Of a stretch of DNA of 64,000 bases, positions 16,564 through 25,079 are shown piece by piece (positions within the stretch are counted from its first letter, which is position 1; each line of letters opens with the position of its first letter). The DNA comes from Chryseobacterium pennipullorum (lineage in GTDB: Bacteria > Bacteroidota > Bacteroidia > Flavobacteriales > Weeksellaceae). Position numbers and translations under genes: made by a program. Below the pieces are notes generated by a model. That model saw only the letters and a program-made list of their open reading frames with translations, was not told the DNA's origin and made no database searches. The stretch covers positions 62,001-126,000 of the forward strand of contig NZ_QNVV01000006.1 in NCBI RefSeq assembly GCF_003384725.1. The letters run 5' to 3'.

Positions 16564-16636
16564 CGGGGTAAATTTTCACATATTATTTTCCGGTACCCGT
16601 ACTCTTTTTTTAAAGAGTAACTGTTTCATTTTACCC
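16556..16636 (+). promoter_or_regulatory. thr attenuator: competing hairpins after thrL
   Basis: GGGG at 16565-16568 can pair with CCCC inside the last leader codons (16556-16559). As part of ACGGGGTA (16563-16570) it can pair with TACCCGT (16594-16600). As GGGTAAA (16566-16572) it can pair with TTTACCC (16630-16636), just before thrA. These pairings exclude one another. A further hairpin, ACTCTTT-TTTT-AAAGAGT (16601-16618), followed by a T-rich stretch, is the likeliest terminator, though it is weak. Which fold is the terminator is inferred. Confidence 0.55.
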
Positions 16637-16655
16637 TAACTCAAAAAAATAATTG

Positions 16656-19106
16656 ATGAAAGTTTTAAAATTTGGCGGTACATCCGTCGCCAACGCCCAG
16701 AATATCCTGCTGGCAGAAAATATCATAAAAAAGCAATCTTCACAGGACAGAGTTGTTGTCATTCTATCAGCCCTTCACGGGGTTACAGACAGTCTTATTC
16801 AGGCTGCAGAATGTGCATCCCGAAAGGACGACACCTACGTGCAGATTGTAAAAAAGCTTGAAGAAAAGCATCTTAATCTTGTCAAAGAACTTATTCCGCT
16901 TTTAGAACAAAGCTCATGGCTTAGCTTTGTAAAAAAACACTTCAACGATCTGGAAGATCTTTACAACAGTATTTTTGTACTGGGTGAGTTTACCGATAAA
17001 ATAAAAGACAGGATTGCCGGTTATGGTGAATTTTTGTCTTCAAACATTATTGCTGCCAGATTTCAGTATGAAGGCCTTGATTGTCTTTGGATGGATTCTG
17101 CTGATCTTATCAGAACAGACAGTAATTTCACACATGCCAAGGTAGAATTTGAACGTACTGAAAACAATTTTAAAAATTATTTCAAAGCGCATCAGAACCG
17201 AATCACTGTTGGTCCCGGTTTCGTAGCCCGTGATGAGAAAAAAAACACAACTACTTTAGGCAGAGGTGGGTCAGACTATACAGCATCAATCATAGCGGCA
17301 GCGCTCGATGCCAGGGAGCTGCAGATATGGACTGACGTAAGCGGAATGATGACTGCAGATCCGAGGCTTGCTTCTTATGCAAAACCCATTTCAGAAATTT
17401 CTTACCACGAAGCTATGGAACTTTCTCATTTCGGCGCTAAAGTTCTGTATCCACCTTCCATTCAGCCGGTCATGGTCAAGAATATTGATCTGATCATAAA
17501 AAATACTTTTGATCCTGAAGCACAAGGAACTGTGGTGACCCACAATCTGAACAATTCAGAGCAGGAAAAATCACAGGTTGCCGTAGGAATTTCAAACATG
17601 AGCAACATTGCCCTTCTAACACTGGAAGGAAGTGGTATGGTAGGGATTCCCGGCATTTCTGCAAAATTATTCCAATGTCTGAGTCATGAAAAGATCAATG
17701 TTATTTTAATTACCCAAGGATCATCAGAACATTCCATCACGATTGCAATTGATGAAAAAGAGGCTGTTCATGCAGAACACGCAATAAATTTTGCTTTTGC
17801 AGATGATATCAACCTGGAAAGGGTCTCGAATGTAAAAATTGAAACTGCTCTTTCCATTGTTGCCATTGTTGGAGAAAATATGAAAAGCAGGAGTGGTGTA
17901 AGCGCTAAGATGTTTGGATGTCTGGGAAATAATGGAATTAATATCAGAGCCATTGCCCAGGGCTCATCAGAACGAAATATAAGCATTGTGATCTCCGAAA
18001 ATGACACCAAAAAAGCCGTTAATGTCCTTCATGAAGAGTTTTTTGAATCAGAGGTCAAGCAGGTTCACCTTTACATCTGTGGAACTGGCAATGTAGGCAC
18101 AAAGCTGATCCAACAGATCTATGCACAAAATCCTTATCTGAGAGAACATCTTTTCGTGAATATCAGGATTTCCGGACTCTCAAACAGTCGCAAAATGATA
18201 TTTTCAGATCGGGGAATTTCTGAAGAAGACTATCTGAACTGGCAGAAAATGGGAACAGAAGCATCACCGGAGAATTTTGCAGAAGAAATGATCACCCGCA
18301 ACTTAAGGAACTCCATTTTTGTTGACATTACAGCAAGCCGGGACCTTCCAAAGGTTTATGAAAGTTTACTGAGAAGAAGCATTGATATCGTTGCCTGCAA
18401 TAAAATTGCGGCTTCTTCAGACTATGAAAAGTATCGGACATTAAAAAATACAGCTAGAAATCACAACTGTAGTTTCTTCTTTGAAACCAACGTAGGGGCT
18501 GGACTTCCTGTCATAGGAACCATCAGTGATCTGATAAAAAGTGGTGACCGGATCACTTCTATACAGGCTGTATTAAGCGGAACACTGAATTTTGTCTTTA
18601 ATAATTATGACGGAAGCCGGACTTTCTCTGAAGTCGTTGCGCAGGCCCAGGAAGAAGGATATACCGAACCGGACCCCAGGCTTGACCTGTCCGGGACGGA
18701 CGTAGCAAGAAAAATTTTAATTTTAGCACGGGAAGCAGGCTATCCCCTGCAGTTTGAAGAAATTGAAAACACGGGATTCCTCCCTGAGGATTGCATGTTG
18801 GGAACCGTCGAAAATTTTTATGCAAAACTTACCGAGCATGAAAGTCATTTTAAAAACTTATTACAAAGCGCTCAAAGTGATGGCAAAATATTAAAATATA
18901 CCGCAGAATTTAAAGATGGAAAAGCAAAAGTCGGTTTGCAGCATATCGCACCTGGCAGCGACCTGTTCCATCTGTATGGTAAAGATAATATTGTTATTTT
19001 CAAAACATTGAGATATTCTGAACAGCCGCTGGTGGTGAAAGGCGCCGGTGCCGGTGCAGAGGTCACAGCAAGTGGTGTATTTGCTGATATCATACGTTCT
19101 ATCTAA
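16656..19106 (+). CDS. thrA: bifunctional aspartokinase I / homoserine dehydrogenase I
   Basis: Catalyses the first and third steps of the Thr branch. The aspartokinase domain (1 to about 290) starts KVLKFGGTSVANAQN and has GRGGSDYTASIIAAAL and WTDVSGMMTADPR. The ACT regulatory region follows (about 310-460), with GSGMVGIPGISAKLF and SRSGVSAKMFGCLGNNGINI. The homoserine dehydrogenase domain (about 465-816) has the nucleotide-binding CGTGNVGTKL and the SGTLNFVFN and YTEPDPRLDLSGTDVARK motifs. The ATG at 16656 is used; an in-frame TTG sits directly before it. The gene lies behind a Thr-rich leader peptide, and thrB and thrC follow. Confidence 0.97.
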   Translation: MKVLKFGGTSVANAQNILLAENIIKKQSSQDRVVVILSALHGVTDSLIQAAECASRKDDTYVQIVKKLEEKHLNLVKELIPLLEQSSWLSFVKKHFNDLEDLYNSIFVLGEFTDKIKDRIAGYGEFLSSNIIAARFQYEGLDCLWMDSADLIRTDSNFTHAKVEFERTENNFKNYFKAHQNRITVGPGFVARDEKKNTTTLGRGGSDYTASIIAAALDARELQIWTDVSGMMTADPRLASYAKPISEISYHEAMELSHFGAKVLYPPSIQPVMVKNIDLIIKNTFDPEAQGTVVTHNLNNSEQEKSQVAVGISNMSNIALLTLEGSGMVGIPGISAKLFQCLSHEKINVILITQGSSEHSITIAIDEKEAVHAEHAINFAFADDINLERVSNVKIETALSIVAIVGENMKSRSGVSAKMFGCLGNNGINIRAIAQGSSERNISIVISENDTKKAVNVLHEEFFESEVKQVHLYICGTGNVGTKLIQQIYAQNPYLREHLFVNIRISGLSNSRKMIFSDRGISEEDYLNWQKMGTEASPENFAEEMITRNLRNSIFVDITASRDLPKVYESLLRRSIDIVACNKIAASSDYEKYRTLKNTARNHNCSFFFETNVGAGLPVIGTISDLIKSGDRITSIQAVLSGTLNFVFNNYDGSRTFSEVVAQAQEEGYTEPDPRLDLSGTDVARKILILAREAGYPLQFEEIENTGFLPEDCMLGTVENFYAKLTEHESHFKNLLQSAQSDGKILKYTAEFKDGKAKVGLQHIAPGSDLFHLYGKDNIVIFKTLRYSEQPLVVKGAGAGAEVTASGVFADIIRSI

Positions 19107-19116
19107 ACACTTCAAT

Positions 19117-20043
19117 ATGAAAAAAATAAAATTAAAAGTACCTGCTACCGTAGCCAACCTGGTGTGCGGATTTGATATATTAGGAATGGCTGTACATGAG
19201 CCTTATGACGAAATGGAGATTACAATTTCCAAAGGTCCGGAGATCACGATACAACATGAAGACCCATTCGGGCTTCCTGAGAAAGCCTCTGAAAATGTTG
19301 CGGGCATTGTGCTTATGAAAATCAAGGAGCATTTTCAGCTTACCCATGGTTTTGAGGTCATCATCCGTAAACATATCAAACCGGGCAGCGGGCTCGGCTC
19401 CAGTGCGGCAAGTGCCGCAGGAGCCGCCTTTGGAGCCAACGCATTACTGGGAAACATCCTGTCCCGGGAGGAGATGATCCATTTTGCCATGTTTGGTGAG
19501 GAACTTGCCTCCGGAGTCCGGCATGCAGATAATATTGCCCCTTGTATTTATGGCGGAATTACGTTGGTAAAATCTACCCATCCTATTGATATTATTCCCC
19601 TGAATGCTCCTGACCTTTTTGTAATCGCAGTTCATCCCCAGGTTGAAGTAAAAACCTCGGATTCAAGACAGATTTTAAAGAAAAATATTTCCATGAAGAG
19701 CGCAGTGGAGCAATGGGGAAATATTGCCGGACTCGTAGCAGGAATTCAGAAAAATGATTTCGCTTTGATCGGCAGGAGCCTCAATGATGTCATTGTAGAA
19801 CCTGTCCGCAGTATTTTGATTCCGAAATTTGATGAGGTCAAAATGAAGAGCTTACAAATCGGAGCATTAGGTGGAGGTATTTCCGGATCGGGGCCGTCGG
19901 TTTTCATGCTGGCTGCAGAAAAGGAAACCGCAAAAAAAATAGCACAGATGATGAAATCGGTGTATGACGAAATTGAAGTGGAAAGCTTTGTATATGTTTC
20001 AAAAATAAATCCGGCAGGTATTCAAGTTGTAGAAGAGTCGTAA
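19117..20043 (+). CDS. thrB: homoserine kinase
   Basis: Phosphorylates homoserine with ATP. A GHMP-family kinase of 308 residues: N-terminal KLKVPATVANLVCGFDILG, the ATP-binding glycine loop KPGSGLGSSAASAAGAA, and the C-terminal GALGGGISGSGPSVFML motif. I start it at the ATG at 19117, ten bp after the thrA stop. A longer frame from 19048 would overlap thrA by 59 bases and adds no family sequence. It is the second enzyme gene of the thr operon. Confidence 0.96.
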   Translation: MKKIKLKVPATVANLVCGFDILGMAVHEPYDEMEITISKGPEITIQHEDPFGLPEKASENVAGIVLMKIKEHFQLTHGFEVIIRKHIKPGSGLGSSAASAAGAAFGANALLGNILSREEMIHFAMFGEELASGVRHADNIAPCIYGGITLVKSTHPIDIIPLNAPDLFVIAVHPQVEVKTSDSRQILKKNISMKSAVEQWGNIAGLVAGIQKNDFALIGRSLNDVIVEPVRSILIPKFDEVKMKSLQIGALGGGISGSGPSVFMLAAEKETAKKIAQMMKSVYDEIEVESFVYVSKINPAGIQVVEES

Positions 20044-20062
20044 AATTGTTAACAGAAAAAAG

Positions 20063-21367
20063 ATGAAATATTATAATTTAAAAGACAGCAGTGAAAAAGT
20101 TGATTTTGCAGCTGCCACCATAAAAGGACAGGGGAAGGAAAAAGGATTATTCTTTCCGGATCACATTCCTCATTTTGAACAGGAGTTTATCAATAACCTA
20201 AGTCAGTATTCCGACCATGAGATTGCCTACAGGTGCATGAAAGATTTCACATCCAGTGAAATTCCTCCGGAGATACTGCAGGAGATTGTACAGGAAACGA
20301 TCAGTTTCGAAATCCCTCTGAAAAAGATCAGTGATAGAATTTCTATCCTGGAGCTTTTTCACGGCCCTACCCTCGCTTTCAAAGATATCGGGGCGCGGTT
20401 TATGAGCCGTTGCCTATCCTATTTTCTTAAAGACCAACATCAAAATGTCACCGTTCTTGTAGCCACTTCTGGGGACACTGGTGGGGCTGTTGCTCATGGC
20501 TTTTATAACCTCCCAGGAATTGACGTGGTCATCCTTTATCCCAAAAGCAGAGTAAGTCCTGTGCAGGAAAAGCAGCTTACCGCACTTGGCGGAAATATTT
20601 CCGCCCTGGAAGTCAACGGAAGTTTTGATGATTGCCAGGACTTGGTTAAACAGGCATTTTCAGATATGGAAATTAATAAAAGTCTATTTTTAACATCAGC
20701 CAATTCCATCAATGTCGCGAGATGGCTTCCTCAGCAGATCTACTATTTATTAGCTTTAAAGCAATGGCAGCAGTCTGAAAGCTCAGATCCTGTAATTGCA
20801 GTACCCAGCGGTAATTTCGGAAATATCTGTGCAGGACTGCTCGCCCATTTCAGAGGGCTTCCTGCAGAACATTTTATAGCCGCCTGTAATCAGAATGATC
20901 CCGTACCGGATTACCTGCAGACTCAAGATTTTAAACCCAGAAAATCTGTATCTACCTTGTCCAACGCAATGGATGTGGGAGACCCAAGTAATTTTGTAAG
21001 AATTCTGGAACTTTTCGGACATCAGTTTACCCTTTTACAGAAGAAAATTTCAGGGTTCTCAATTGACGATTCCCAAACCATGGAAACCATTACGGAAGTA
21101 TACAATAAGTACGGGTATATGCTTGAGCCTCATAGTGCCGTTGCATTTGCCTCCTTGAACCTCTATCTTCAGAAAAACCAGGACAAAAAAGGATTTATTC
21201 TGGGAACCGCACATCCTGTGAAATTCCCTGATGCGGTAGAAAAATCGACTGCCATACAGGTTGAAATCCCAGAATCATTAAGAGCCCTGATGAAAAAGGA
21301 GAAAAAAACTGTTGAAATAAATTCAGATTTCGAAGAATTAAAACGATTTTTGCTTCATAAAAATTGA
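20063..21367 (+). CDS. thrC: threonine synthase
   Basis: Converts O-phosphohomoserine to threonine using PLP. The 434 residues include the Schiff-base lysine, Lys107, in HGPTLAFKDIGARF, the phosphate-binding ATSGDTGGAVAHGF, SVSPVQ-like RVSPVQEKQ, and AVPSGNFGNICAG. It follows thrB by 19 bp and its stop is 4 bp from folB, so the operon continues. This completes the homoserine-to-threonine route. Confidence 0.97.
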   Translation: MKYYNLKDSSEKVDFAAATIKGQGKEKGLFFPDHIPHFEQEFINNLSQYSDHEIAYRCMKDFTSSEIPPEILQEIVQETISFEIPLKKISDRISILELFHGPTLAFKDIGARFMSRCLSYFLKDQHQNVTVLVATSGDTGGAVAHGFYNLPGIDVVILYPKSRVSPVQEKQLTALGGNISALEVNGSFDDCQDLVKQAFSDMEINKSLFLTSANSINVARWLPQQIYYLLALKQWQQSESSDPVIAVPSGNFGNICAGLLAHFRGLPAEHFIAACNQNDPVPDYLQTQDFKPRKSVSTLSNAMDVGDPSNFVRILELFGHQFTLLQKKISGFSIDDSQTMETITEVYNKYGYMLEPHSAVAFASLNLYLQKNQDKKGFILGTAHPVKFPDAVEKSTAIQVEIPESLRALMKKEKKTVEINSDFEELKRFLLHKN

Positions 21368-21371
21368 AACA

Positions 21372-21740
21372 ATGAGCAAAATATATCTTGAAGACGTAAA
21401 AATATATGCCTATCACGGGGTTCTGCCTGAAGAAAATACGATCGGTACCTATTATATTTTAAATGCAGAGCTTCATACCGATCTATGGAAAGCTTCAGAA
21501 TCTGATGATCTGAATGATACCATAAGTTATGCAGATATTAACGATATTCTTCATCATGAAATGAAGATCAAATCCAAGCTTTTGGAACATGTTGCCGGAA
21601 GAATTATCACAAAAATCCATGACCGTTTTCCACAGATCGATTATATGAAGCTTAAAATAACAAAGACCGCCCCACCCATGCAGGGAGAAATGAAAGGCGC
21701 CAGCATAGAACTGGAAAAAGGCTTCAAACCGGAAAATTAA
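21372..21740 (+). CDS. folB: dihydroneopterin aldolase
   Basis: Splits dihydroneopterin to hydroxymethyl-dihydropterin in folate synthesis. The 122 residues match the small FolB family: KIYLEDVKIYAYHGVLPEEN at the start, SYADINDI in the middle, and MKLKITKTAPPMQGEMKGASIEL, the typical Lys-x-x-x-Pro-Pro region, at the end. It begins 4 bp after thrC, so it is probably co-transcribed with and translationally linked to the threonine genes, although the pathway is unrelated. Confidence 0.93.
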   Translation: MSKIYLEDVKIYAYHGVLPEENTIGTYYILNAELHTDLWKASESDDLNDTISYADINDILHHEMKIKSKLLEHVAGRIITKIHDRFPQIDYMKLKITKTAPPMQGEMKGASIELEKGFKPEN

Positions 21741-21774
21741 AATTCTTATTTTCGTTGATCAAAAACATAAAAAA

Positions 21775-23139
21775 TTGAAACTCGCTAACCTACTATTTTT
21801 GATACTATTCGTCAATGCCTTCGGTCAGACGGATGCTGACAATCAATTGATAAATTACAATTTTCCTAAGATAAGGTCTAGTATTACTATGCCCGTGACC
21901 ATTCCTCTATCGGAAATAAGCAATATGATTAATGCTTCCGTAAAAGATCTGGTTTATCAGGATGACTCTTACACAGATAATAATAACGACCAGTTTAAAG
22001 TTAAGGTCTGGAAAACAAGGCCCATCCGCCTCGTAGGAGGTACCAGTCAGAATCTCCTGATTGAAGTTCCTTTGAAAATCTGGGCAGAAAAAGGTATTGG
22101 AACATTAGGCGTTTATACGTATCAGAATACAACTTTTGAAACGGTGATGTCTTTTAATACGACCGTCAATTTTAAAAATAACTGGACCATTACAACCACT
22201 ACCCGGCCGAACGGCTTCAGATGGGTCACCAAGCCTGTTCTCGATTATGGGAAAATACAGATCCCCATCACCTCTATTGTAGAGAAAAGCCTGCGGGAAC
22301 AGCAGGAAAAGTTTTCTAAAACCATAGATCAGCAGATGACTACGCAACTGAACTTTCAGCAGTATGCCCTGATGGCCTGGAATACTTTTCTGCAGCCTTT
22401 CAATATTTCCGAAGAATACAATACCTGGCTGAAAATAAGCCCGGTTGGAGTGAATATTACACCCCTAAAATTCTACGGAAACCAGATTAATACAACCCTG
22501 GGAATAGATATATATTCGGAAACCTTCACAGGAAGTAAACCAGCAGCGTCTTTACCGGTAAGTACAGCCGCCAATTTCAACTTCTCTCCAACCGTAGCAG
22601 ATAAATTTCTTTTACAGACTACAGCCAATATTCCCTTTACAGAAGCGAGCGGTATGGCAAGAAAAACGTTCTTAAACAAGGAATTTGATATCAGGGATTC
22701 CAAAGTGAAAGTGACAGACATCAGAGTCTATGGCGTTGACAACAGAATTGTCATCGAAGCACAGACCGATGGATATTTAAAGGGGACTGCCATTATTTCA
22801 GGAATTCCGGTTTATGATGAAGCCAAGAGGAAAATTGTTTTGTCTGATACCAAATTCAAACTTAAAACCGTCAATATTCTTCAGAAGACTGCATCCGTTC
22901 TTTTTCAGGGAAAGATCGTCAAGATGATTGAAGAAGAATATGGTATTCCCACCCAGGAGCTCGAAGAAGCCTCCAGAAAAAGTATTGAAGATGCTTTCAA
23001 CAAAGAATATTATAAAGGATTAAAAATGAGTGGAAAAGTATTCAATCTTAAACCGAGCAAAATTCTTCTGAACAGCACAGGGATTACAGCTGTCATCGAC
23101 ACGAATGCCCAATTAAAGCTGATCGTCAACGGATTTTAA
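21775..23139 (+). CDS. DUF4403 family secreted protein
   Basis: A 454-residue exported protein of unknown function. The start is a TTG at 21775. I accept it because it gives a clean signal peptide (KLANLLFLILFVNAFGQ) and no ATG lies nearby. The body matches my memory of the DUF4403 family: SSITMPVTIPLSEISNMINA, then DDSYTDNNNDQFKVKVWKT near the N terminus and repeated all-beta segments after it. No lipobox is visible, so it is likely periplasmic or surface-attached. It follows folB by 34 bp, probably at the end of the thr transcript. No clear terminator follows. Confidence 0.75.
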   Translation: MKLANLLFLILFVNAFGQTDADNQLINYNFPKIRSSITMPVTIPLSEISNMINASVKDLVYQDDSYTDNNNDQFKVKVWKTRPIRLVGGTSQNLLIEVPLKIWAEKGIGTLGVYTYQNTTFETVMSFNTTVNFKNNWTITTTTRPNGFRWVTKPVLDYGKIQIPITSIVEKSLREQQEKFSKTIDQQMTTQLNFQQYALMAWNTFLQPFNISEEYNTWLKISPVGVNITPLKFYGNQINTTLGIDIYSETFTGSKPAASLPVSTAANFNFSPTVADKFLLQTTANIPFTEASGMARKTFLNKEFDIRDSKVKVTDIRVYGVDNRIVIEAQTDGYLKGTAIISGIPVYDEAKRKIVLSDTKFKLKTVNILQKTASVLFQGKIVKMIEEEYGIPTQELEEASRKSIEDAFNKEYYKGLKMSGKVFNLKPSKILLNSTGITAVIDTNAQLKLIVNGF

Positions 23140-23321
23140 ATTAAATAAAGGTTATAAATGAAAAGTATGATGAATATAGCCCTGCCTGATAATACGTTAT
23201 AACGGATTCAAGACTTCTTCCTTCTACTTCAGTAGTAATAAGAAACCAACCTTGGGACTTACCATTTGGCGGTCTCATAGGTTGAATCTGATCCTATTAC
23301 TATTTTCAGATAAATCAATAA

Positions 23322-23350
23322 AAAAACCTCTAATTGAATTAGAGGTTTTT
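23322..23350 (-). terminator. terminator of tRNA-Cys
   Basis: AACCTCTAAT pairs with ATTAGAGGTT across TGA, with A-runs and T-runs on both flanks. On the minus strand it begins two bases after the tRNA 3' end and runs into TTTTTT. Confidence 0.85.
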
Positions 23351-23351
23351 G

Positions 23352-23422
23352 AGGTACCTAGCGGATTCGAACCGCTGTAGATGGTGTTGCAGACCACTGC
23401 CTAGCCGCTCGGCCAAAGTACC
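23352..23422 (-). tRNA. tRNA-Cys (GCA)
   Basis: On the minus strand the 71-nt cloverleaf has acceptor arms GGTACTT and AGGTACC, D-arm GGCCGAGCGGCTAGGC, anticodon loop CTGCAAC with anticodon GCA, and T-arm GCGGTTCGAATCCGC. The discriminator base is T, the identity base of tRNA-Cys. CCA is not encoded. Confidence 0.96.
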
Positions 23423-23446
23423 ATGTCTTACCATTTTTGAGGTGTG

Positions 23447-23476
23447 CAAATATAATAAAAATTCTTTATGAACAAA
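23447..23476 (-). promoter_or_regulatory. promoter of tRNA-Cys
   Basis: On the minus strand TTTG (23476-23473), 18 nt, then TATATTTG (23454-23447), an exact -7 match, 24 bp before the tRNA. This argues against a protein-coding frame starting at 23437 on the other strand. Confidence 0.7.
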
Positions 23477-23768
23477 AGTTTTTACGCAATTTCTTTCTTT
23501 CCAAGGTCCTCAATTTCGCTTTTCTCCTGTTTTTCAGCGTCATAATTTTCATGCCTATTTCCCCGGTTTATCAACAGATGACTTTATCCGCTTCTCTCTT
23601 AAAGAAAAAGCATTCACGAGTATAAAGAGATCGTAAAATTGTAGAAGCAACAAACTATGTGGCTTACATTCAAAAATCAAACAAAGCTCTTCCTTTATAG
23701 AAGAGCTGATAGATAATGCAAAAAGTAATGATGGATTGAAAATTATTTATACCAAAGATAAAACGTGA
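23470..23768 (+). pseudogene. possible remnant of a small membrane protein gene
   Basis: Protein-like segments occur here in different frames: FLSKVLNFAFLLFFSVIIF and MPISPVYQQ in one, KEKAFTSIK in the next, DRKIVEATNYVAYIQKSNKA in a third, and FIEELIDNAKSNDGLKIIYT then TKDKT and TGA in a fourth stretch. Together they would read as one membrane-anchored protein broken by several frameshifts. No intact start or full frame exists. Random AT-rich DNA could also give this, so confidence is low. Confidence 0.25.
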
Positions 23769-23805
23769 TCCGCCACCAATTTTATGAGTAGCATCATATC
23801 AGGGT

Positions 23806-23834
23806 AAAAAAAAATCCTCGGAAATTCCGAGGAT
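23806..23834 (-). terminator. strong minus-strand hairpin terminator (module C)
   Basis: ATCCTCGG pairs with CCGAGGAT across five bases. On the minus strand nine T follow. No annotated minus-strand gene ends here. On the plus strand a short frame starts 20 bases later at 23850 (MKTQIKHELHLY, 37 codons). The arrangement resembles modules A and B at 24435 and 24889. Confidence 0.6.
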
Positions 23835-24184
23835 AAAAACTAATAACCATGAAAACTCAAATTAAACATGAGTTGCATTTGTATATTGAAAAATCGTGCC
23901 AAGAATTTCATTTTTATGAAAAAAAATCAATTTTTTTTCATTTTTTGATAATTTTAGTTTGAGATATTAGTCTTAAATTAACATATATTAAAATAAATCG
24001 TACAATAGGTAATGATACTGATTACAAAATAAAAACAAATTAAGGCTGTATTGTTAAAAAATCAATAATTTAAAATGAACTAAAGTTGAACGATCTATAC
24101 TCATAAAATATTCCAGCGTGATTCGGAGTTAAAAGAAAAGTATAGAATGAGCAATTTGGCATAATTTATTCTGCTATTACAGAA

Positions 24185-24430
24185 ATGTATAAATCTAATA
24201 TCATGGCCCATAAAAATTTTAGAAAAGAAGATTTCGTACAAAACAACGAAAAGCAATATCAGATTGAATTTAAAAAACAGCTGGTAGGTGAAGGAATCAA
24301 CCTTATTGTAGAAAGACTGAATGAAAAACATGAATATGAAACAATTCAGGCACAGATCACCAGATCCAATGATAGCATATTCATCATTTGGGATCAGCCA
24401 TTCGATGGAAGGATCATATTTGAAGAATAA
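24185..24430 (+). CDS. hypothetical protein, 81 residues
   Basis: A small soluble, charged protein not recognised as any family. It reads MYKSNIMAHKNFRKEDFVQ and ends DQPFDGRIIFEE, with alternating hydrophobic residues suggesting a small beta/alpha fold. The start could be 24185 or the ATG at 24203 (MAHKNF). It is the only convincing protein gene between 23.5 and 25.0 kb, it is isolated in AT-rich DNA, and a hairpin follows 4 bp after its stop. The opposite-strand frame across it (24101-24463) is Phe-rich and looks like a shadow. Confidence 0.55.
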   Translation: MYKSNIMAHKNFRKEDFVQNNEKQYQIEFKKQLVGEGINLIVERLNEKHEYETIQAQITRSNDSIFIIWDQPFDGRIIFEE

Positions 24431-24434
24431 AAAA

Positions 24435-24510
24435 GCCTCCAAGAAGGAGGCCTCAAAAAACACAAATGATGAAAAAAAAATTTTATATCAGAAATAAATT
24501 AATCGTTTAA
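24435..24510. repeat. hairpin module A with short frame
   Basis: GCCTCC-AAGAA-GGAGGC, then AAAAAACACAAATGATG and a run of A. On the minus strand the hairpin is followed by TTTTTT, so it can terminate transcription there. On the plus strand the conserved ATGATG opens a 14-codon frame (MMKKKFYIRNKLIV). The 24 bases at 24455-24478 recur exactly in module B. Confidence 0.5.
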
Positions 24511-24724
24511 TTCTTCCTCAAAGTTATATTCATGTATTTAATTAGTTTATGAGTAGAATCATAAATTAATTTTATTTTCATAAATAATTATTGGTATGAT
24601 TATTTTACAAAAGCACTATTATATATAAAATAATACAAAATATAACAGTTTATACTTAAAATATCCTACACCCATTACAATATCTATGTAATACAATATA
24701 AACTGCTTAACACCTATAATCGCA

Positions 24725-24754
24725 AAACTCCCCAATTTTTGAGGAGTTTTTAAT
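24725..24754. terminator. hairpin terminator in gene-poor stretch
   Basis: AAACTCC-c-CAA pairs with TTG-a-GGAGTTT; on the minus strand the odd pair becomes a G-U, while the plus strand has the better tail (TTTTT). Which strand it serves is unclear because no gene ends nearby. Confidence 0.5.
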
Positions 24755-24888
24755 CATCTGGATGCATATATGGATAAGAATACTGAACAAGTCTATCAGA
24801 TTCTTATATCAAAAGTAGATCAAATTTTACCGTTGTTATATGAGCGGAATCATAATCTGTATACATTTTCAGGTAACAGAAAAGAAAC

Positions 24889-24993
24889 GGCCTCCTTACG
24901 GAGGCCTAAAAAACACAAATGATGAAAAAAATCTATTTAGAAAAATCCAAACAGAGTATCTTAATCGGCTGCTGTCACGCTAACCGGATATAG
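24889..24993. repeat. hairpin module B with short frame
   Basis: GGCCTCC-TTAC-GGAGGCC, then a T and the 24-base block at 24908-24931 that is identical to module A. The ATGATG inside the block opens a 24-codon frame (MMKKIYLEKSKQSILIGCC, then HANRI). The modules are 455 bp apart. Confidence 0.5.
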
Positions 24994-25022
24994 TCAGTTT
25001 TTGATTTATGACGACGTCTAAT

Positions 25023-25046
25023 AAAAAATCCCCGTGCTGAGGATTT
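25023..25046 (-). terminator. terminator of the secreted protein gene at 25080
   Basis: On the minus strand AAATCCTC pairs with GGGGATTT (one G-U) across AGCAC, followed by TTT, 34 bp after the stop codon. Confidence 0.6.
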
Positions 25047-25079
25047 GTAAATGTAAGGAAATATTTTGTTTTCACAAAG

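Larger units (their letters stand above)
24511..25079. other. gene-poor AT-rich stretch
   Basis: No supported protein gene. It holds a hairpin at 24725-24754, module B at 24889-24993 and the terminator at 25023-25046. The remainder is A/T-rich without recognisable promoter or repeat. Confidence 0.5.

Noticed and set aside
23437..23469. Start of a 62-codon frame opposite tRNA-Cys
   Set aside because: It lies inside the tRNA-Cys promoter. Only the downstream part is kept, as a low-confidence remnant.
24425..24451. Plus-strand terminator for the 81-residue gene
   Set aside because: The hairpin has no T tail on the plus strand; the T-run is on the minus strand only.
24101..24463. 120-codon minus-strand frame over the 81-residue gene
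   Set aside because: Phe-rich translation typical of the complement of Lys/Glu-rich coding sequence; the plus-strand frame has the more protein-like composition.
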